The notes below the pieces were generated by a model, which saw nothing but the letters and a program-made list of their open reading frames with translations, was not told the origin of the DNA and made no database searches. From contig CP073692.1 in assembly GCA_018228665.1 (NCBI GenBank), positions 186,001-250,000 of the forward strand: a stretch of DNA of 64,000 nucleotides, read 5' to 3'. The DNA is from Faecalicatena sp. Marseille-Q4148 (GTDB lineage: Bacteria; Bacillota; Clostridia; Lachnospirales; Lachnospiraceae). A program made the translations under genes and the position numbers. Shown here one piece after another: positions 28,236 to 36,902 of this stretch (within the stretch, counting starts at the first letter, position 1; every line of letters starts with the position of its first letter).

Positions 28236-28264
28236 ATTATATAAGATGATAAAAAAACAGGCAA
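28236..28264 (-). promoter_or_regulatory. Promoter of aroC
   Basis: On the minus strand, TTGCCT (28259-28264), 17-base spacer, TATAAT (28236-28241). Confidence 0.7.
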
Positions 28265-28301
28265 TCCTTATTTTGGACTGTACTTTTCGTTTTTTTCGTA
28301 T

Positions 28302-28307
28302 TATAAT
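28302..28307 (+). promoter_or_regulatory. -10 box of the second L,D-transpeptidase gene
   Basis: TATAAT at 28302-28307, 37 bases before the start codon and divergent from the aroC promoter. The -35 hexamer is not clear. Confidence 0.5.
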
Positions 28308-28344
28308 GACCGCATATGGACAGAAATAGTAAGGAGAGTACCGC

Positions 28345-30036
28345 ATGAGCAAGAAGAAAGATATAAAATCTCAAGAAGATATAGATCAGAATTGGCGTGC
28401 CCATGAAGATGATTACGACAATTCTGAGGAAGCGTATGAAGACGAATACGATGCTTCTGAGGAAGATGCGTATGAAGACGAGTACGATGATTCTGAGGAA
28501 GATGAGTATGAAGACGAGTACGATGATTCTGAGGAAGAAGAATATGAAGAGGATTATGATGATTCTGAGGAAGATGATGAGTTTTCAGACGAAGAAGAAT
28601 CATATGAAGAAGAGCTTGAAAATTATAAAAAACGAAAAAAACGGCGTAAGATTATCGGGATTACTGTAGGAAGTATTTTGGGTGTGCTTCTGGCAGTTTA
28701 TTTTGGAGCTGCTTTTTATTTTCAGGAGCACTACTACTTTTTTACAGAGATCAACGGAAAAGATTTTTCCGGGAAAACGGTTGCAGATGTGGAAAAGTAT
28801 ATGGAATCTCAGGTAAGTGGTTACACATTGACATTGAAAGAACTGGATGGAGGACAGGAACAGATTTTAGGTTCCGAAATCGGTCTGAAATATCAGCCGG
28901 GCACAGAACTGAAAAAGTATCTTGAGAAACAGAATCCATTTCTATGGCCGCAGGCATTTTGGAAGAAAGATAAAGTTCAGACCAGCATCGGGGTAAAATA
29001 TGATGAAAATGCTCTGAATGAGAAGATTACATCACTGACGATCATGCAGCCGGAGAATCAGACACCGCCTGTTTCAGCTGTGCCGGTATTTAATGGAACA
29101 GAATATGTAATTCAGCCTGAAACATATGGAACACAGGTCAATGATGAAGTATTCCGTACAAAAGTGGCAGAGGCGATTCATCAGTTTCAGCCGATGCTTG
29201 AAATGGAATCAGAAGGATGTTATGCAAAACCGCAGTTTACATCACAGTCTCAGGAGGTTGTAGCGGCGAAAGATACGATGAACAGCTATTTGAATGCAGC
29301 AATCACTTATGACTTGAACCCGAATACAGAAGTTGTGGATCGAACCCTGATCTCACAGTGGCTTGCTGCCGATGCGAATATGGCAGTTGCGGTAAACAGA
29401 GAACAGGTAGCAGCTTATGTCGCTGATCTGGCGGCAAGATATAATACAGTAGGCACAACACGAACAATTCAGACGCCGGCAGGAAAGACAGCTCAGGTAT
29501 CAGGTGGTTCTTATGGTTGGGAAATCAACCAGGAAGCAGAGATAGAGGCGTTGATTGGGAATATTACAAGAAGTGAACAGGTAACAAGAGAGCCGGAATA
29601 TAGTCAGAGAGCTGTGATACATGCAGCAAATGACTGGGGAAATACATTTATTGAAGTGGATTTGTCTGCACAGCATATGTGGTATATTGTCGATGGCGCA
29701 AGTGCGTTTGAGGCTGATGTAGTTACGGGAAAACCGGATCCAAAACATGCGACGCCGGCTGGAATTTTTTCTATTTTAGAAAAGATGAGAAATAAAGTAT
29801 TAAAAGGCGAGATACAGGAAAATGGGAAACCGGAATATGAGACGCCGGTAAGTTACTGGATGCGTGTCACATGGACGGGAATCGGCTTTCATGATGCCAC
29901 ATGGCAGTCTTCCTTTGGCGGCACCCGGTATAAAGACGGTTATGGTTCTCACGGATGCATTAACATGACATATAACGGGGCAGCTACCTTGTATGATATG
30001 ATTTATGTGGGTGTTCCGGTAATCATGCACTATTAG
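28345..30036 (+). CDS. L,D-transpeptidase with acidic N-terminal repeat
   Basis: A 563-residue paralogue of the protein at 4707-6158. The cytoplasmic N-terminus (about 15-92) is a highly acidic tandem repeat with units like YEDEYDDSEED; a basic stretch KKRKKRRK and one membrane helix (about 103-127) follow, then the extracellular PG_binding_4-like region (about 130-400) and a YkuD domain. The catalytic motif SHGCINM is at 535-541. It should make 3-3 peptidoglycan cross-links. The role of the repeat is unknown; by topology (positive-inside) it faces the cytoplasm. AAGGAGAG precedes the ATG. Confidence 0.9.
   Translation: MSKKKDIKSQEDIDQNWRAHEDDYDNSEEAYEDEYDASEEDAYEDEYDDSEEDEYEDEYDDSEEEEYEEDYDDSEEDDEFSDEEESYEEELENYKKRKKRRKIIGITVGSILGVLLAVYFGAAFYFQEHYYFFTEINGKDFSGKTVADVEKYMESQVSGYTLTLKELDGGQEQILGSEIGLKYQPGTELKKYLEKQNPFLWPQAFWKKDKVQTSIGVKYDENALNEKITSLTIMQPENQTPPVSAVPVFNGTEYVIQPETYGTQVNDEVFRTKVAEAIHQFQPMLEMESEGCYAKPQFTSQSQEVVAAKDTMNSYLNAAITYDLNPNTEVVDRTLISQWLAADANMAVAVNREQVAAYVADLAARYNTVGTTRTIQTPAGKTAQVSGGSYGWEINQEAEIEALIGNITRSEQVTREPEYSQRAVIHAANDWGNTFIEVDLSAQHMWYIVDGASAFEADVVTGKPDPKHATPAGIFSILEKMRNKVLKGEIQENGKPEYETPVSYWMRVTWTGIGFHDATWQSSFGGTRYKDGYGSHGCINMTYNGAATLYDMIYVGVPVIMHY
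28425..28600 (+). repeat. In-frame acidic tandem repeat
   Basis: About four to five units of 33-36 bases encoding Asp/Glu/Tyr-rich YEDEYDDSEED-type peptides, varying slightly in sequence and length. Such repeats can change copy number by slippage. Confidence 0.8.
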
Positions 30037-30056
30037 AAAAAGAGGTTAAGTAATTT

Positions 30057-31190
30057 ATGTATCATTTATTGAAAAAAGACGGTCTTGCAAAGCGAGGACG
30101 TCTTGAGACAGTTCATGGAGTGATTGAAACTCCGGTATTTATGAATGTAGGAACGATTGCAGCAATTAAAGGCGCTGTTTCTACAGATGATCTCCGTCAG
30201 ATTGGGACGCAGGTGGAATTATCAAATACGTATCATCTGCATGTGCGTCCGGGAGATGAAATTGTCAAACAACTTGGCGGTCTTCATAAGTTCATGAATT
30301 GGGATCGTCCGATTCTGACAGATTCCGGCGGATTTCAAGTATTTTCTCTGGCAAAACTTCGTAAAATTAAAGAAGAAGGTGTTTATTTTAATTCTCATGT
30401 GGATGGCCGGAAGATTTTTATGGGTCCGGAGCAGAGCATGCAGATTCAGTCTAATCTGGCATCTACGATTGCAATGGCATTTGATGAATGTCCGTCCAGC
30501 GTGGCGACAAGAGAATACATGGAGAATTCAGTTGCCCGTACAACAAGGTGGCTTGCAAGATGTAAAGCAGAGATGCAGCGTCTGAACTCACTGGAAGACA
30601 CCATTAATAAAAATCAGCTTCTCTTTGGTATTAATCAGGGGGGGATTTATGATGATATTCGCATTGAACATGCGAAGCAGATTTCAGAACTTGATCTGGA
30701 TGGATATGCTGTCGGAGGACTCGCAGTAGGAGAAACACATGAAGAAATGTACCGCATTTTAGAGTCAGTTGTACCGTATTTACCATCGGATAAGCCTACT
30801 TATCTGATGGGAGTGGGAACTCCGGCAAATATTTTAGAAGCAGTAGAAAGAGGCGTAGATTTCTTTGACTGTGTGTATCCTAGCAGAAATGGAAGGCATG
30901 GACACGTTTATACAAATCATGGAAAGATGAACTTGTTTAATAAGAAATATGAACTGGATGAACGGCCGATCGAGGAAGGCTGTCAGTGTCCGGCGTGCAG
31001 AAGCTATACAAGAGCCTATATCAGACATCTTTTGAAGGCGGGAGAAATGCTTGGAATGCGTCTTTGCGTTCTTCATAATTTATATTTCTATAATCATATG
31101 ATGGAAGAAATACGTCAGGCGATTGAAGAAGGACGGTATCAGTCTTATAAAAAGGCAAAATTAGCAGGGTTTGAACAGAAAGAAGCATAA
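30057..31190 (+). CDS. tgt: tRNA-guanine transglycosylase
   Basis: A 377-residue enzyme that exchanges guanine 34 for preQ1 in tRNAs with GUN anticodons, the key step of queuosine formation. DSGGFQVFSLAK places one active-site Asp at residue 89; the nucleophile Asp is in FFDCVYPSRNGRHG (about 264). The zinc site CQCPAC plus a later His (about 302-333) is present. Length is normal. It starts 20 bases after the transpeptidase gene and precedes yajC, a common Firmicutes pairing. Confidence 0.95.
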   Translation: MYHLLKKDGLAKRGRLETVHGVIETPVFMNVGTIAAIKGAVSTDDLRQIGTQVELSNTYHLHVRPGDEIVKQLGGLHKFMNWDRPILTDSGGFQVFSLAKLRKIKEEGVYFNSHVDGRKIFMGPEQSMQIQSNLASTIAMAFDECPSSVATREYMENSVARTTRWLARCKAEMQRLNSLEDTINKNQLLFGINQGGIYDDIRIEHAKQISELDLDGYAVGGLAVGETHEEMYRILESVVPYLPSDKPTYLMGVGTPANILEAVERGVDFFDCVYPSRNGRHGHVYTNHGKMNLFNKKYELDERPIEEGCQCPACRSYTRAYIRHLLKAGEMLGMRLCVLHNLYFYNHMMEEIRQAIEEGRYQSYKKAKLAGFEQKEA

Positions 31191-31216
31191 ATTTTCTATA
31201 AAGTCATAATAATTGC

Positions 31217-31245
31217 TTGATGAAACAGTAAAACTTGTGTATATT
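31217..31245 (+). promoter_or_regulatory. Promoter of yajC
   Basis: TTGATG at 31217-31222, 17-base spacer, TATATT at 31240-31245, within the gap after tgt. Confidence 0.55.
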
Positions 31246-31286
31246 AGTAGTAATGCCAATTTTAAAGCCAATTAGGAGGAAGAAAA

Positions 31287-31595
31287 ATGAAAGGTATATT
31301 AGCTTCAGGACAGGGAGGAACAATGGGATTATTTCCGATTATTTTAATGTATGTTGCTATTTTCGGAATCATGTATTTCTTATTGATGCGTCCACAGAAA
31401 AAAGAGAAAAAGAGACTGGCAGCGATGATCGCTGATATGGAAGTAGGCGATACAGTATTGACTACAAGCGGATTTTATGGTGTTGTAATTGATATTTCTG
31501 AAACAGATGTCATCGTAGAATTCGGTAACAACAAGAACTGCCGTATCCCGATGCAGAAGGCTGCAATTATGCAGGTGGAGAAACCGGGAGCATAG
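31287..31595 (+). CDS. yajC: Sec translocase accessory subunit YajC
   Basis: A 102-residue membrane protein of the SecDF-YajC complex, which helps protein export. One membrane helix (about 14-33) is followed by the conserved MRPQKKEKKR and then an OB-like soluble part with EVGDTVLTTSGFYGVV. TAGGAGGA precedes the ATG. secD and secF are not downstream; a terminator and the group II introns follow instead. Confidence 0.92.
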   Translation: MKGILASGQGGTMGLFPIILMYVAIFGIMYFLLMRPQKKEKKRLAAMIADMEVGDTVLTTSGFYGVVIDISETDVIVEFGNNKNCRIPMQKAAIMQVEKPGA

Positions 31596-31620
31596 GAAAA
31601 AAGAATACTTAAGAAGATGA

Positions 31621-31652
31621 GAGTCTGTACCGATCAGGGACAGGCTCTTTTC
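31621..31652 (+). terminator. Terminator of yajC, directly upstream of the group II intron
   Basis: GAGTCTGT pairs with ACAGGCTC (one G-U pair), then TTTTC. The intron begins at the very next base, which is the typical target context of group IIC introns. Confidence 0.8.
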
Positions 31653-31986
31653 GTTTGCGCGCCATGGGCGCGCTCTAACGGGTGTAAGTCCCGAACACGC
31701 CTAGGTAACGAGGAAGTGTATAGCTGAACAGCAAGGGTGTCCATCGTGAGGTGGAATCTGAAGGAAGCAGTAGGCAAACTCTTGATCCGACGGACAGAAA
31801 TCACATATAAGGCTCGGAAATACGGATAAGTCTGCGAAAGAAGATGAAGTCCAAAAGTTGCTGGAAGTACGAGTAAATGTGGCGGATAGATGAGAGGAAA
31901 GAGCGTGCACCTTAAGCGTGGAGGTCTCACAGAGGTTTCATTAGCCTAGTAACAACGAACTGTGAGAAGTCAGCCGAGCCCATAGT

Positions 31987-34118
31987 GTGCGACTTGAAAG
32001 TCGTTACTTTAATTGCAGAAATGCTGCTACTTCTTTCTCGTAGTATCCCTATCGGTAAATGCCTAGTAAGAAATGAACGGTGTGAAGCAACCGAGACAAA
32101 GTGAGAAAAGTGGAAACCACATCTGCTCTATTGCGAGGGAAAGATGTATATGATTAACAAATGTGAACTGTTGTAAGGGTCGTCACTCATGAACAGGTGA
32201 AAGTGGTTGAAACACCTGAGCCAAAAGGCGTGAGGTCAAGGCTGTGGTAATTACTATGGTGCTACAGAGAGAAAGACAGAGAACCTCCGGTCTATAGACA
32301 GAATCTAAGTACATCATAATTATTAAAGTAGCGAAACAAGGTAAACCTCATACGTTCCCTTTAAGGGTAGGTCAATTGAGAGAAAGATACAATACGTAGG
32401 AGGCAGAGGATGTTGGAAAAAGCGAAAGTTCGTATGTAATGTACGAAATAGGGATTCAAGATTTGTCCTAACCGAAAGGTGGCAGACTTCCAACACGTAT
32501 TTAATTACATGAAAAATCTGATATTTATGAAAGTATTAGGTTCAATGACACACAAGTGAGGACGATACTGATGCAGAAAGTCAAATGGAAACAGATAAAC
32601 TGGGAACAGGCGGAAACATACATTAATAGATTGCAGATTCGGATTGTAAAGGCTGTGCAAGAGAACAAATGGCGTTTAGTCAGAAGATTACAATACTTGA
32701 TTACACATTCATTCTATGGAAAGGCGTTAGCAGTCAAACGTGTGATTTCAAACAAAGGGAAGAATACGCCAGGTATTGACGGAAAAGTGTGGAAAACAGA
32801 AAAGGAAAAAGGGGATGCTATTACAACGTTGCAGACTAATGGTTACAGAGCATCAGCATTGCGAAGAATCTACATAGAAAAGTTTGGGAAAAAGGAGAAA
32901 CGTCCACTAGGAATCCCCACCATGAAAGACAGGGCGATGCAGGCATTGCAGTTACTGGGATTAGAGCCAGTCGCAGAGACGCTTGCAGATACAGTATCAT
33001 TCGGATTCCGAAAATACAGAGGTACTCAAGATGCAATGGCGTATGGGTTTAGCATTTTATGCCGAAAGGATTCACCACAATGGATACTTGAGGGAGATAT
33101 AAAAGGATGTTTTGACAACATCAGTCATAAATGGCTAGAGGAAAACATTCCGATGGATGCAAAAATACTCAAACAATTCATGAAGTGTGGATATGTGTAT
33201 GATAAAGAATTGTATCCTACTACAGACGGAACCCCACAGGGAGGAATCATCTCGCCAACTTTGGCGAATATGACGCTTGACGGAATGGAAAATCTGATTA
33301 AACAAAAGTATTGGAGCAATACAAAGGGAACCATTAGTGTCAAGAATAATGAAAAAAAGGTACATCTAATAAAGTATGCAGATGATTTCATTGTGACGGC
33401 ATCGGACAGAGAAACATTGAAGGACATAAAAGAGATGCTGAAGATATTTCTTGGTAAAAGAGGGTTGATTCTATCAGAAGAAAAGACAAAACTGACATCA
33501 ATCCACGAGGGATTCGACTTTCTAGGATGGAACTTTAGAAAATACAATGGGAAGCTAATTATTAAACCATCAAATAAGTCTATTCGCAAGATTAGGAAAA
33601 CAATCAGTGAAGTAATCAAGGAAAACAAAACCAGTACACAAGAAAGTCTGATCTATCAATTAAATCAGATAATAAGAGGATGGGCTGAGTACCACCATTC
33701 AGCATGTTCCAAAAAAACCTTTAGTCAAATAGACCACACTACATGGGAGATGCTGTGGAAATGGGCGAAAAGGAGACATCCGAATAAATGTAAAAGCTGG
33801 ATTGTCAATAAATACTGGAAGCACCATAAAGGGAGGGATTGGAGTTTTAAATCAGACAGAAATGTACTCTTTTACATGAACGACATGCCAATCATTCGCT
33901 ATCCTCAGTTGAGATTGAATACTAATCCGTTTCTGGACGCTGAATATTTTGAAAACAGAAAAAAGAATAGGGACAGTAAAAGACGCAAAGCCATACGTTC
34001 CAATAAAGCCGCGCAAATAGGTTATTATGCGTTATAAATGCGTGAGCGGAGTGCGGTGAAAGTCGCACGCTCCGTTCTTAGGAGGGAGAAGTGTTGCAAA
34101 GCACTTTTCCTATCCGAC
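31987..34118 (+). mobile_element. Inner group II intron nested in the outer intron
   Basis: The 5' end GTGCGACTTGAAAGTCG is a classic group II start. It is followed by about 580 bases of structured RNA, a reverse transcriptase gene (32571-34037), and a 34-base domain V at 34044-34077 (GAGCGGAGTGCGGTGAAAG and its complement). The domain VI hairpin closes with CCTATCCGAC at about 34118. Its domain V differs clearly from that of the outer intron, so the two belong to different classes. Removing it joins CCCATAGT to AGTGAGGAAG and restores the outer ribozyme. Confidence 0.85.
32571..34037 (+). CDS. Group II intron reverse transcriptase/maturase (inner intron)
   Basis: A 488-residue multifunctional protein. 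An N-terminal RVT_N-type region (about 1-90; RLQYLITHSFYGKALAVKRV) precedes the reverse transcriptase core with NTPGIDGKVW, GDIKGCFDNISH, TPQGGIISPTLANM and the catalytic YADD (about 265). A maturase X domain (LNQIIRGWAEYHHSACSKKTF, about 360) follows. Members of this class usually end with an HNH endonuclease carrying CxxC and His motifs; here the protein stops at QIGYYAL with none, seven bases before domain V. An ATG at 32571 is preferred to GTG at 32556 because GAGG lies nine bases upstream. It should aid splicing of the inner intron. Confidence 0.88.
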   Translation: MQKVKWKQINWEQAETYINRLQIRIVKAVQENKWRLVRRLQYLITHSFYGKALAVKRVISNKGKNTPGIDGKVWKTEKEKGDAITTLQTNGYRASALRRIYIEKFGKKEKRPLGIPTMKDRAMQALQLLGLEPVAETLADTVSFGFRKYRGTQDAMAYGFSILCRKDSPQWILEGDIKGCFDNISHKWLEENIPMDAKILKQFMKCGYVYDKELYPTTDGTPQGGIISPTLANMTLDGMENLIKQKYWSNTKGTISVKNNEKKVHLIKYADDFIVTASDRETLKDIKEMLKIFLGKRGLILSEEKTKLTSIHEGFDFLGWNFRKYNGKLIIKPSNKSIRKIRKTISEVIKENKTSTQESLIYQLNQIIRGWAEYHHSACSKKTFSQIDHTTWEMLWKWAKRRHPNKCKSWIVNKYWKHHKGRDWSFKSDRNVLFYMNDMPIIRYPQLRLNTNPFLDAEYFENRKKNRDSKRRKAIRSNKAAQIGYYAL

Positions 34119-34266
34119 AGTGAGGAAGTCTCTGTAATGGAGATGGAGCAAAGGGGCGAACAATCAATCAGTTTGAGTATGTCTCGTGTTGCAGAAATGA
34201 CAACATCTGCCGTAACCAATCGGGGAAAGGGTGGTCAAATCAAGCGAGGCGGAAAGGAAAGAACGC

Positions 34267-35547
34267 ATGGACAAAAGTAGTCTAATGGAGCAGATACTTT
34301 CTAGTGAGAACCTCAATAGAGCGTATCAGCAAGTCGTACGAAATAAAGGTGCAGAGGGAGTGGACGGAATGGAGTACACAGAACTTAAAGAACACCTTGC
34401 AAAGAACGGCGAAATCATTAAGGAGCAATTGAGGACAAGAAAATATAAACCTCAACCAGTACGAAGAGTGGAGATACCAAAATCTGATGGCGGTGTCAGA
34501 AATCTGGGAATACCAACAGTAACAGATAGATTTATACAACAAGCTATTGCACAGGTTTTAACACCAATCTATGAAGAACAGTTCCATGATCATAGTTATG
34601 GATTCAGACCAAATAGGTGTGCACAGCAGGCAATTCTGACAGCATTAGACATGGTGAATGACGGTAACGACTGGATTATAGACATTGACTTGGAAAAGTT
34701 CTTTGATACAGTAAACCATGACAAGCTTATGACTATCATAGGCAGAACCATTAAAGATGGAGATGTAATCTCTATTGTCAGAAAATACCTTGTCAGTGGA
34801 ATCATGATTGACGATGAGTATGAGGATTCTATTATGGGAACACCACAAGGGGGAAACCTTTCACCACTGCTGGCAAACATCATGTTAAATGAACTGGACA
34901 AAGAAATGGAAAAGAGAGGACTTAACTTTGTAAGATACGCAGATGACTGTATCATCATGGTTGGAAGTGAAATGTCCGCCAAAAGAGTTATGAGAAATAT
35001 CTCACGATTTATTGAAGAGAAACTAGGGCTTAAGGTCAACATGACCAAGAGCAAAATAGATAGACCAAGGGGGCTTAAATACCTTGGGTTTGGATTCTAC
35101 TTTGATACAAGAGCACATCAGTTTAAGGCGAAACCACATGCAAAATCAGTTGCGAAGTTCAAGAAGAGAATGAAGGAACTCACTTGCCGTAGTTGGAGCG
35201 TTAGCAACAGTTACAAAGTAGAGAAACTGAATCAGCTTATTAGAGGGTGGATTAACTATTACAAGATAGGTAGTATGAAAACCTTATGCAAAAAGTTAGA
35301 TGGAAATATCAGATACAGACTTCGCATATGTATTTGGAAACATTGGAAAACACCACAGAATCGTGCAAAGAACCTAATAAAACTTGGAGTGCCCAGATGG
35401 GCAGCGTGGAGGACGGCATATGCCAAAGGCTATGCAAGAGTCTGTCGTGCATCTGATGTAAGCCAAGCAATAAGCAATAAGAGACTAGCCTCATTTGGAC
35501 TAATCTCTATGTTAGATTATTACACCGAAAGGTGTGTTACATGTTAA
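34267..35547 (+). CDS. Group II intron reverse transcriptase/maturase (outer intron)
   Basis: A 427-residue class C-type intron protein. It begins MDKSSLMEQILSSENL, has NKGAEGVDGM, the palm motifs DIDLEKFFDTVNH, GTPQGGNLSPLLANI and YADD (about 225), and a maturase domain with LNQLIRGWINYYKIG and RYRLRICIWKHWKTP (about 330-370). No endonuclease domain is present, which is normal for group IIC. All motifs look intact. GGAAAGGA precedes the ATG; a GTG at 34231 lacks such a site. It is only distantly like the inner intron's protein. Confidence 0.9.
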   Translation: MDKSSLMEQILSSENLNRAYQQVVRNKGAEGVDGMEYTELKEHLAKNGEIIKEQLRTRKYKPQPVRRVEIPKSDGGVRNLGIPTVTDRFIQQAIAQVLTPIYEEQFHDHSYGFRPNRCAQQAILTALDMVNDGNDWIIDIDLEKFFDTVNHDKLMTIIGRTIKDGDVISIVRKYLVSGIMIDDEYEDSIMGTPQGGNLSPLLANIMLNELDKEMEKRGLNFVRYADDCIIMVGSEMSAKRVMRNISRFIEEKLGLKVNMTKSKIDRPRGLKYLGFGFYFDTRAHQFKAKPHAKSVAKFKKRMKELTCRSWSVSNSYKVEKLNQLIRGWINYYKIGSMKTLCKKLDGNIRYRLRICIWKHWKTPQNRAKNLIKLGVPRWAAWRTAYAKGYARVCRASDVSQAISNKRLASFGLISMLDYYTERCVTC

Positions 35548-35693
35548 GTTGATTGAACCGCCGTGTACGGAACCGTACGCACGGTGGTGTGAGAGGTCGA
35601 AATTTCTCATTTATGAGAAATTTCTCCTACTCGATTATATTTTCCGGAAAAATAAAAATACCGAACGCACTCTATTTTTCGCGGATAAAAGCT

Positions 35694-35721
35694 TGAATTT
35701 CATATAAGAATAGAGTATCAT
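35694..35721 (+). promoter_or_regulatory. Promoter of leuB operon
   Basis: TTGAAT at 35694-35699, 16-base spacer, TATCAT at 35716-35721, downstream of the intron. leuB therefore need not depend on transcription through the introns. Confidence 0.5.
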
Positions 35722-35762
35722 TATAAAATAATAATCAGACAACAGCAGGAGGGATGAGTGAA

Positions 35763-36872
35763 ATGAAGTTACATATTGGTATTATTCGAGGAGATGGAAT
35801 CGGTCCTGAGATCGTTGCAGAGGCAGTGAAAGTGCTTGAGATAATTGGAACAGTATTTGGACATGAACTGCAGTATGAAGAACTGTTGCTGGGAGGAGCC
35901 GCTATTGATGCATATGGCATACCATTGACAGAAGAGACGGTTCATTGTGCAAAGCAGTGTGATGCACTGTTAATGGGATCGATCGGAGGGGACGCGAAAA
36001 CATCGCCGTGGTACAAATTGGAACCGTCAAAACGCCCGGAAGCGGGACTTCTTGGAATTCGAAAGGCTTTGAATCTTTTCGCAAATCTCAGACCGGCTGT
36101 GCTTTATGATGAATTAAAAGAAGCATGTCCGCTGAAAGAAGAAATTACAGCAGGCGGCTTTGATCTGATGATTATGCGCGAATTAACAGGAGGCCTTTAC
36201 TTTGGAGCGCGTGCAACACAGATGGAAGATGGGGAGCTGACGGCACATGATACGTTAACCTACCATGCGTATGAGATACGAAGAATCGCACACAGAGCCT
36301 TTGAAGTGGCGCAGAAGCGGCGGAAGAAAGTTACAAGCGTGGACAAAGCCAATGTACTGGATTCTTCCAGACTCTGGAGAAACATCGTGGAAGAAGTTGC
36401 TGCCGCATATCCGGATGTGACGCTGGAACATATGCTTGTAGATAATTGTGCTATGCAGCTTGTCAAAGATCCAAAGCAATTTGATGTGATCCTGACCGAG
36501 AATATGTTTGGAGACATTTTATCTGACGAGGCAAGTATGATTACAGGTTCGATCGGTATGCTTGCAAGCGCAAGCCTGAATGAGACAAAGTTCGGTTTAT
36601 ATGAACCGAGTGGCGGTTCTGCACCGGATATTGCAGGAAAAGGCATTGCCAATCCAATTGCGACAATCCTTTCAGCTGCGTTAATGCTGCGTTTCAGTTT
36701 TGATCTTGACAGAGAGGCAGCAGCAATTGAGCATGCGGTAGAGCGTGTACTTCAGAAGGGTTATCGGACGATTGACATTATGTCAGAAGGCAAAGAGCAG
36801 GTTTCAACGAGAAAAATGGGAGATTTGATCTGTGATGAGATCAGTCAAATAAAACAGCAATCGTTTGAATAG
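35763..36872 (+). CDS. leuB: 3-isopropylmalate dehydrogenase
   Basis: A 369-residue NAD-dependent enzyme that oxidises and decarboxylates 3-isopropylmalate in leucine synthesis. [20 protein letters not shown] opens the protein, [10 protein letters not shown] and [13 protein letters not shown] bind substrate, [13 protein letters not shown] holds the catalytic Lys, and [19 protein letters not shown] binds metal. The ATG at 35763 is chosen because AGGAGGG is nine bases before it but abuts the ATG at 35754. leuA and leuCD are not in the window. It heads a leuB-ilvD-ilvB cluster. Confidence 0.95.
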   Translation: MKLHIGIIRGDGIGPEIVAEAVKVLEIIGTVFGHELQYEELLLGGAAIDAYGIPLTEETVHCAKQCDALLMGSIGGDAKTSPWYKLEPSKRPEAGLLGIRKALNLFANLRPAVLYDELKEACPLKEEITAGGFDLMIMRELTGGLYFGARATQMEDGELTAHDTLTYHAYEIRRIAHRAFEVAQKRRKKVTSVDKANVLDSSRLWRNIVEEVAAAYPDVTLEHMLVDNCAMQLVKDPKQFDVILTENMFGDILSDEASMITGSIGMLASASLNETKFGLYEPSGGSAPDIAGKGIANPIATILSAALMLRFSFDLDREAAAIEHAVERVLQKGYRTIDIMSEGKEQVSTRKMGDLICDEISQIKQQSFE

Positions 36873-36902
36873 AAATAGATACAGAGTGAGGAGAAGATAT
36901 CA

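Larger units (their letters stand above)
31653..35635 (+). mobile_element. Outer group IIC-type intron (part of a twintron)
   Basis: The 5' end GTTTGCGCGCC continues with segments very close to the Oceanobacillus iheyensis group IIC ribozyme as I recall it: AACGGGTGTAAGTCCCGAA, GCAAGGGTGTCC, TGGAATCTGAAGGAAGC and GAAGTCAGCCGAGCCCATAGT. The line is broken at 31986 by a second intron and resumes at 34119 with AGTGAGGAAG and GGGGCGAACAATC. The encoded reverse transcriptase is at 34267-35547. Domain V lies at 35555-35591 (GAACCGCCGTGTACGG and its mate) and domain VI ends at CTACTCGAT near 35635. Without the inner intron it is about 1850 bases. The exact 5' and 3' ends are inferred from consensus. 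Confidence 0.85.

Noticed and set aside
28425..28600. Regular repeats that could suggest a CRISPR array
   Set aside because: The units are adjacent without spacers and lie in frame within the transpeptidase gene, encoding an acidic peptide repeat. No CRISPR array was seen anywhere in the window.
31634..31930. Open frames on the minus strand across the 5' part of the outer intron
   Set aside because: The region is conserved ribozyme RNA on the plus strand; the frames have no ribosome site and no recognisable protein.
33125..33628. Minus-strand open frame opposite the inner reverse transcriptase
   Set aside because: Antisense shadow of the catalytic core; no start signal or known domain.
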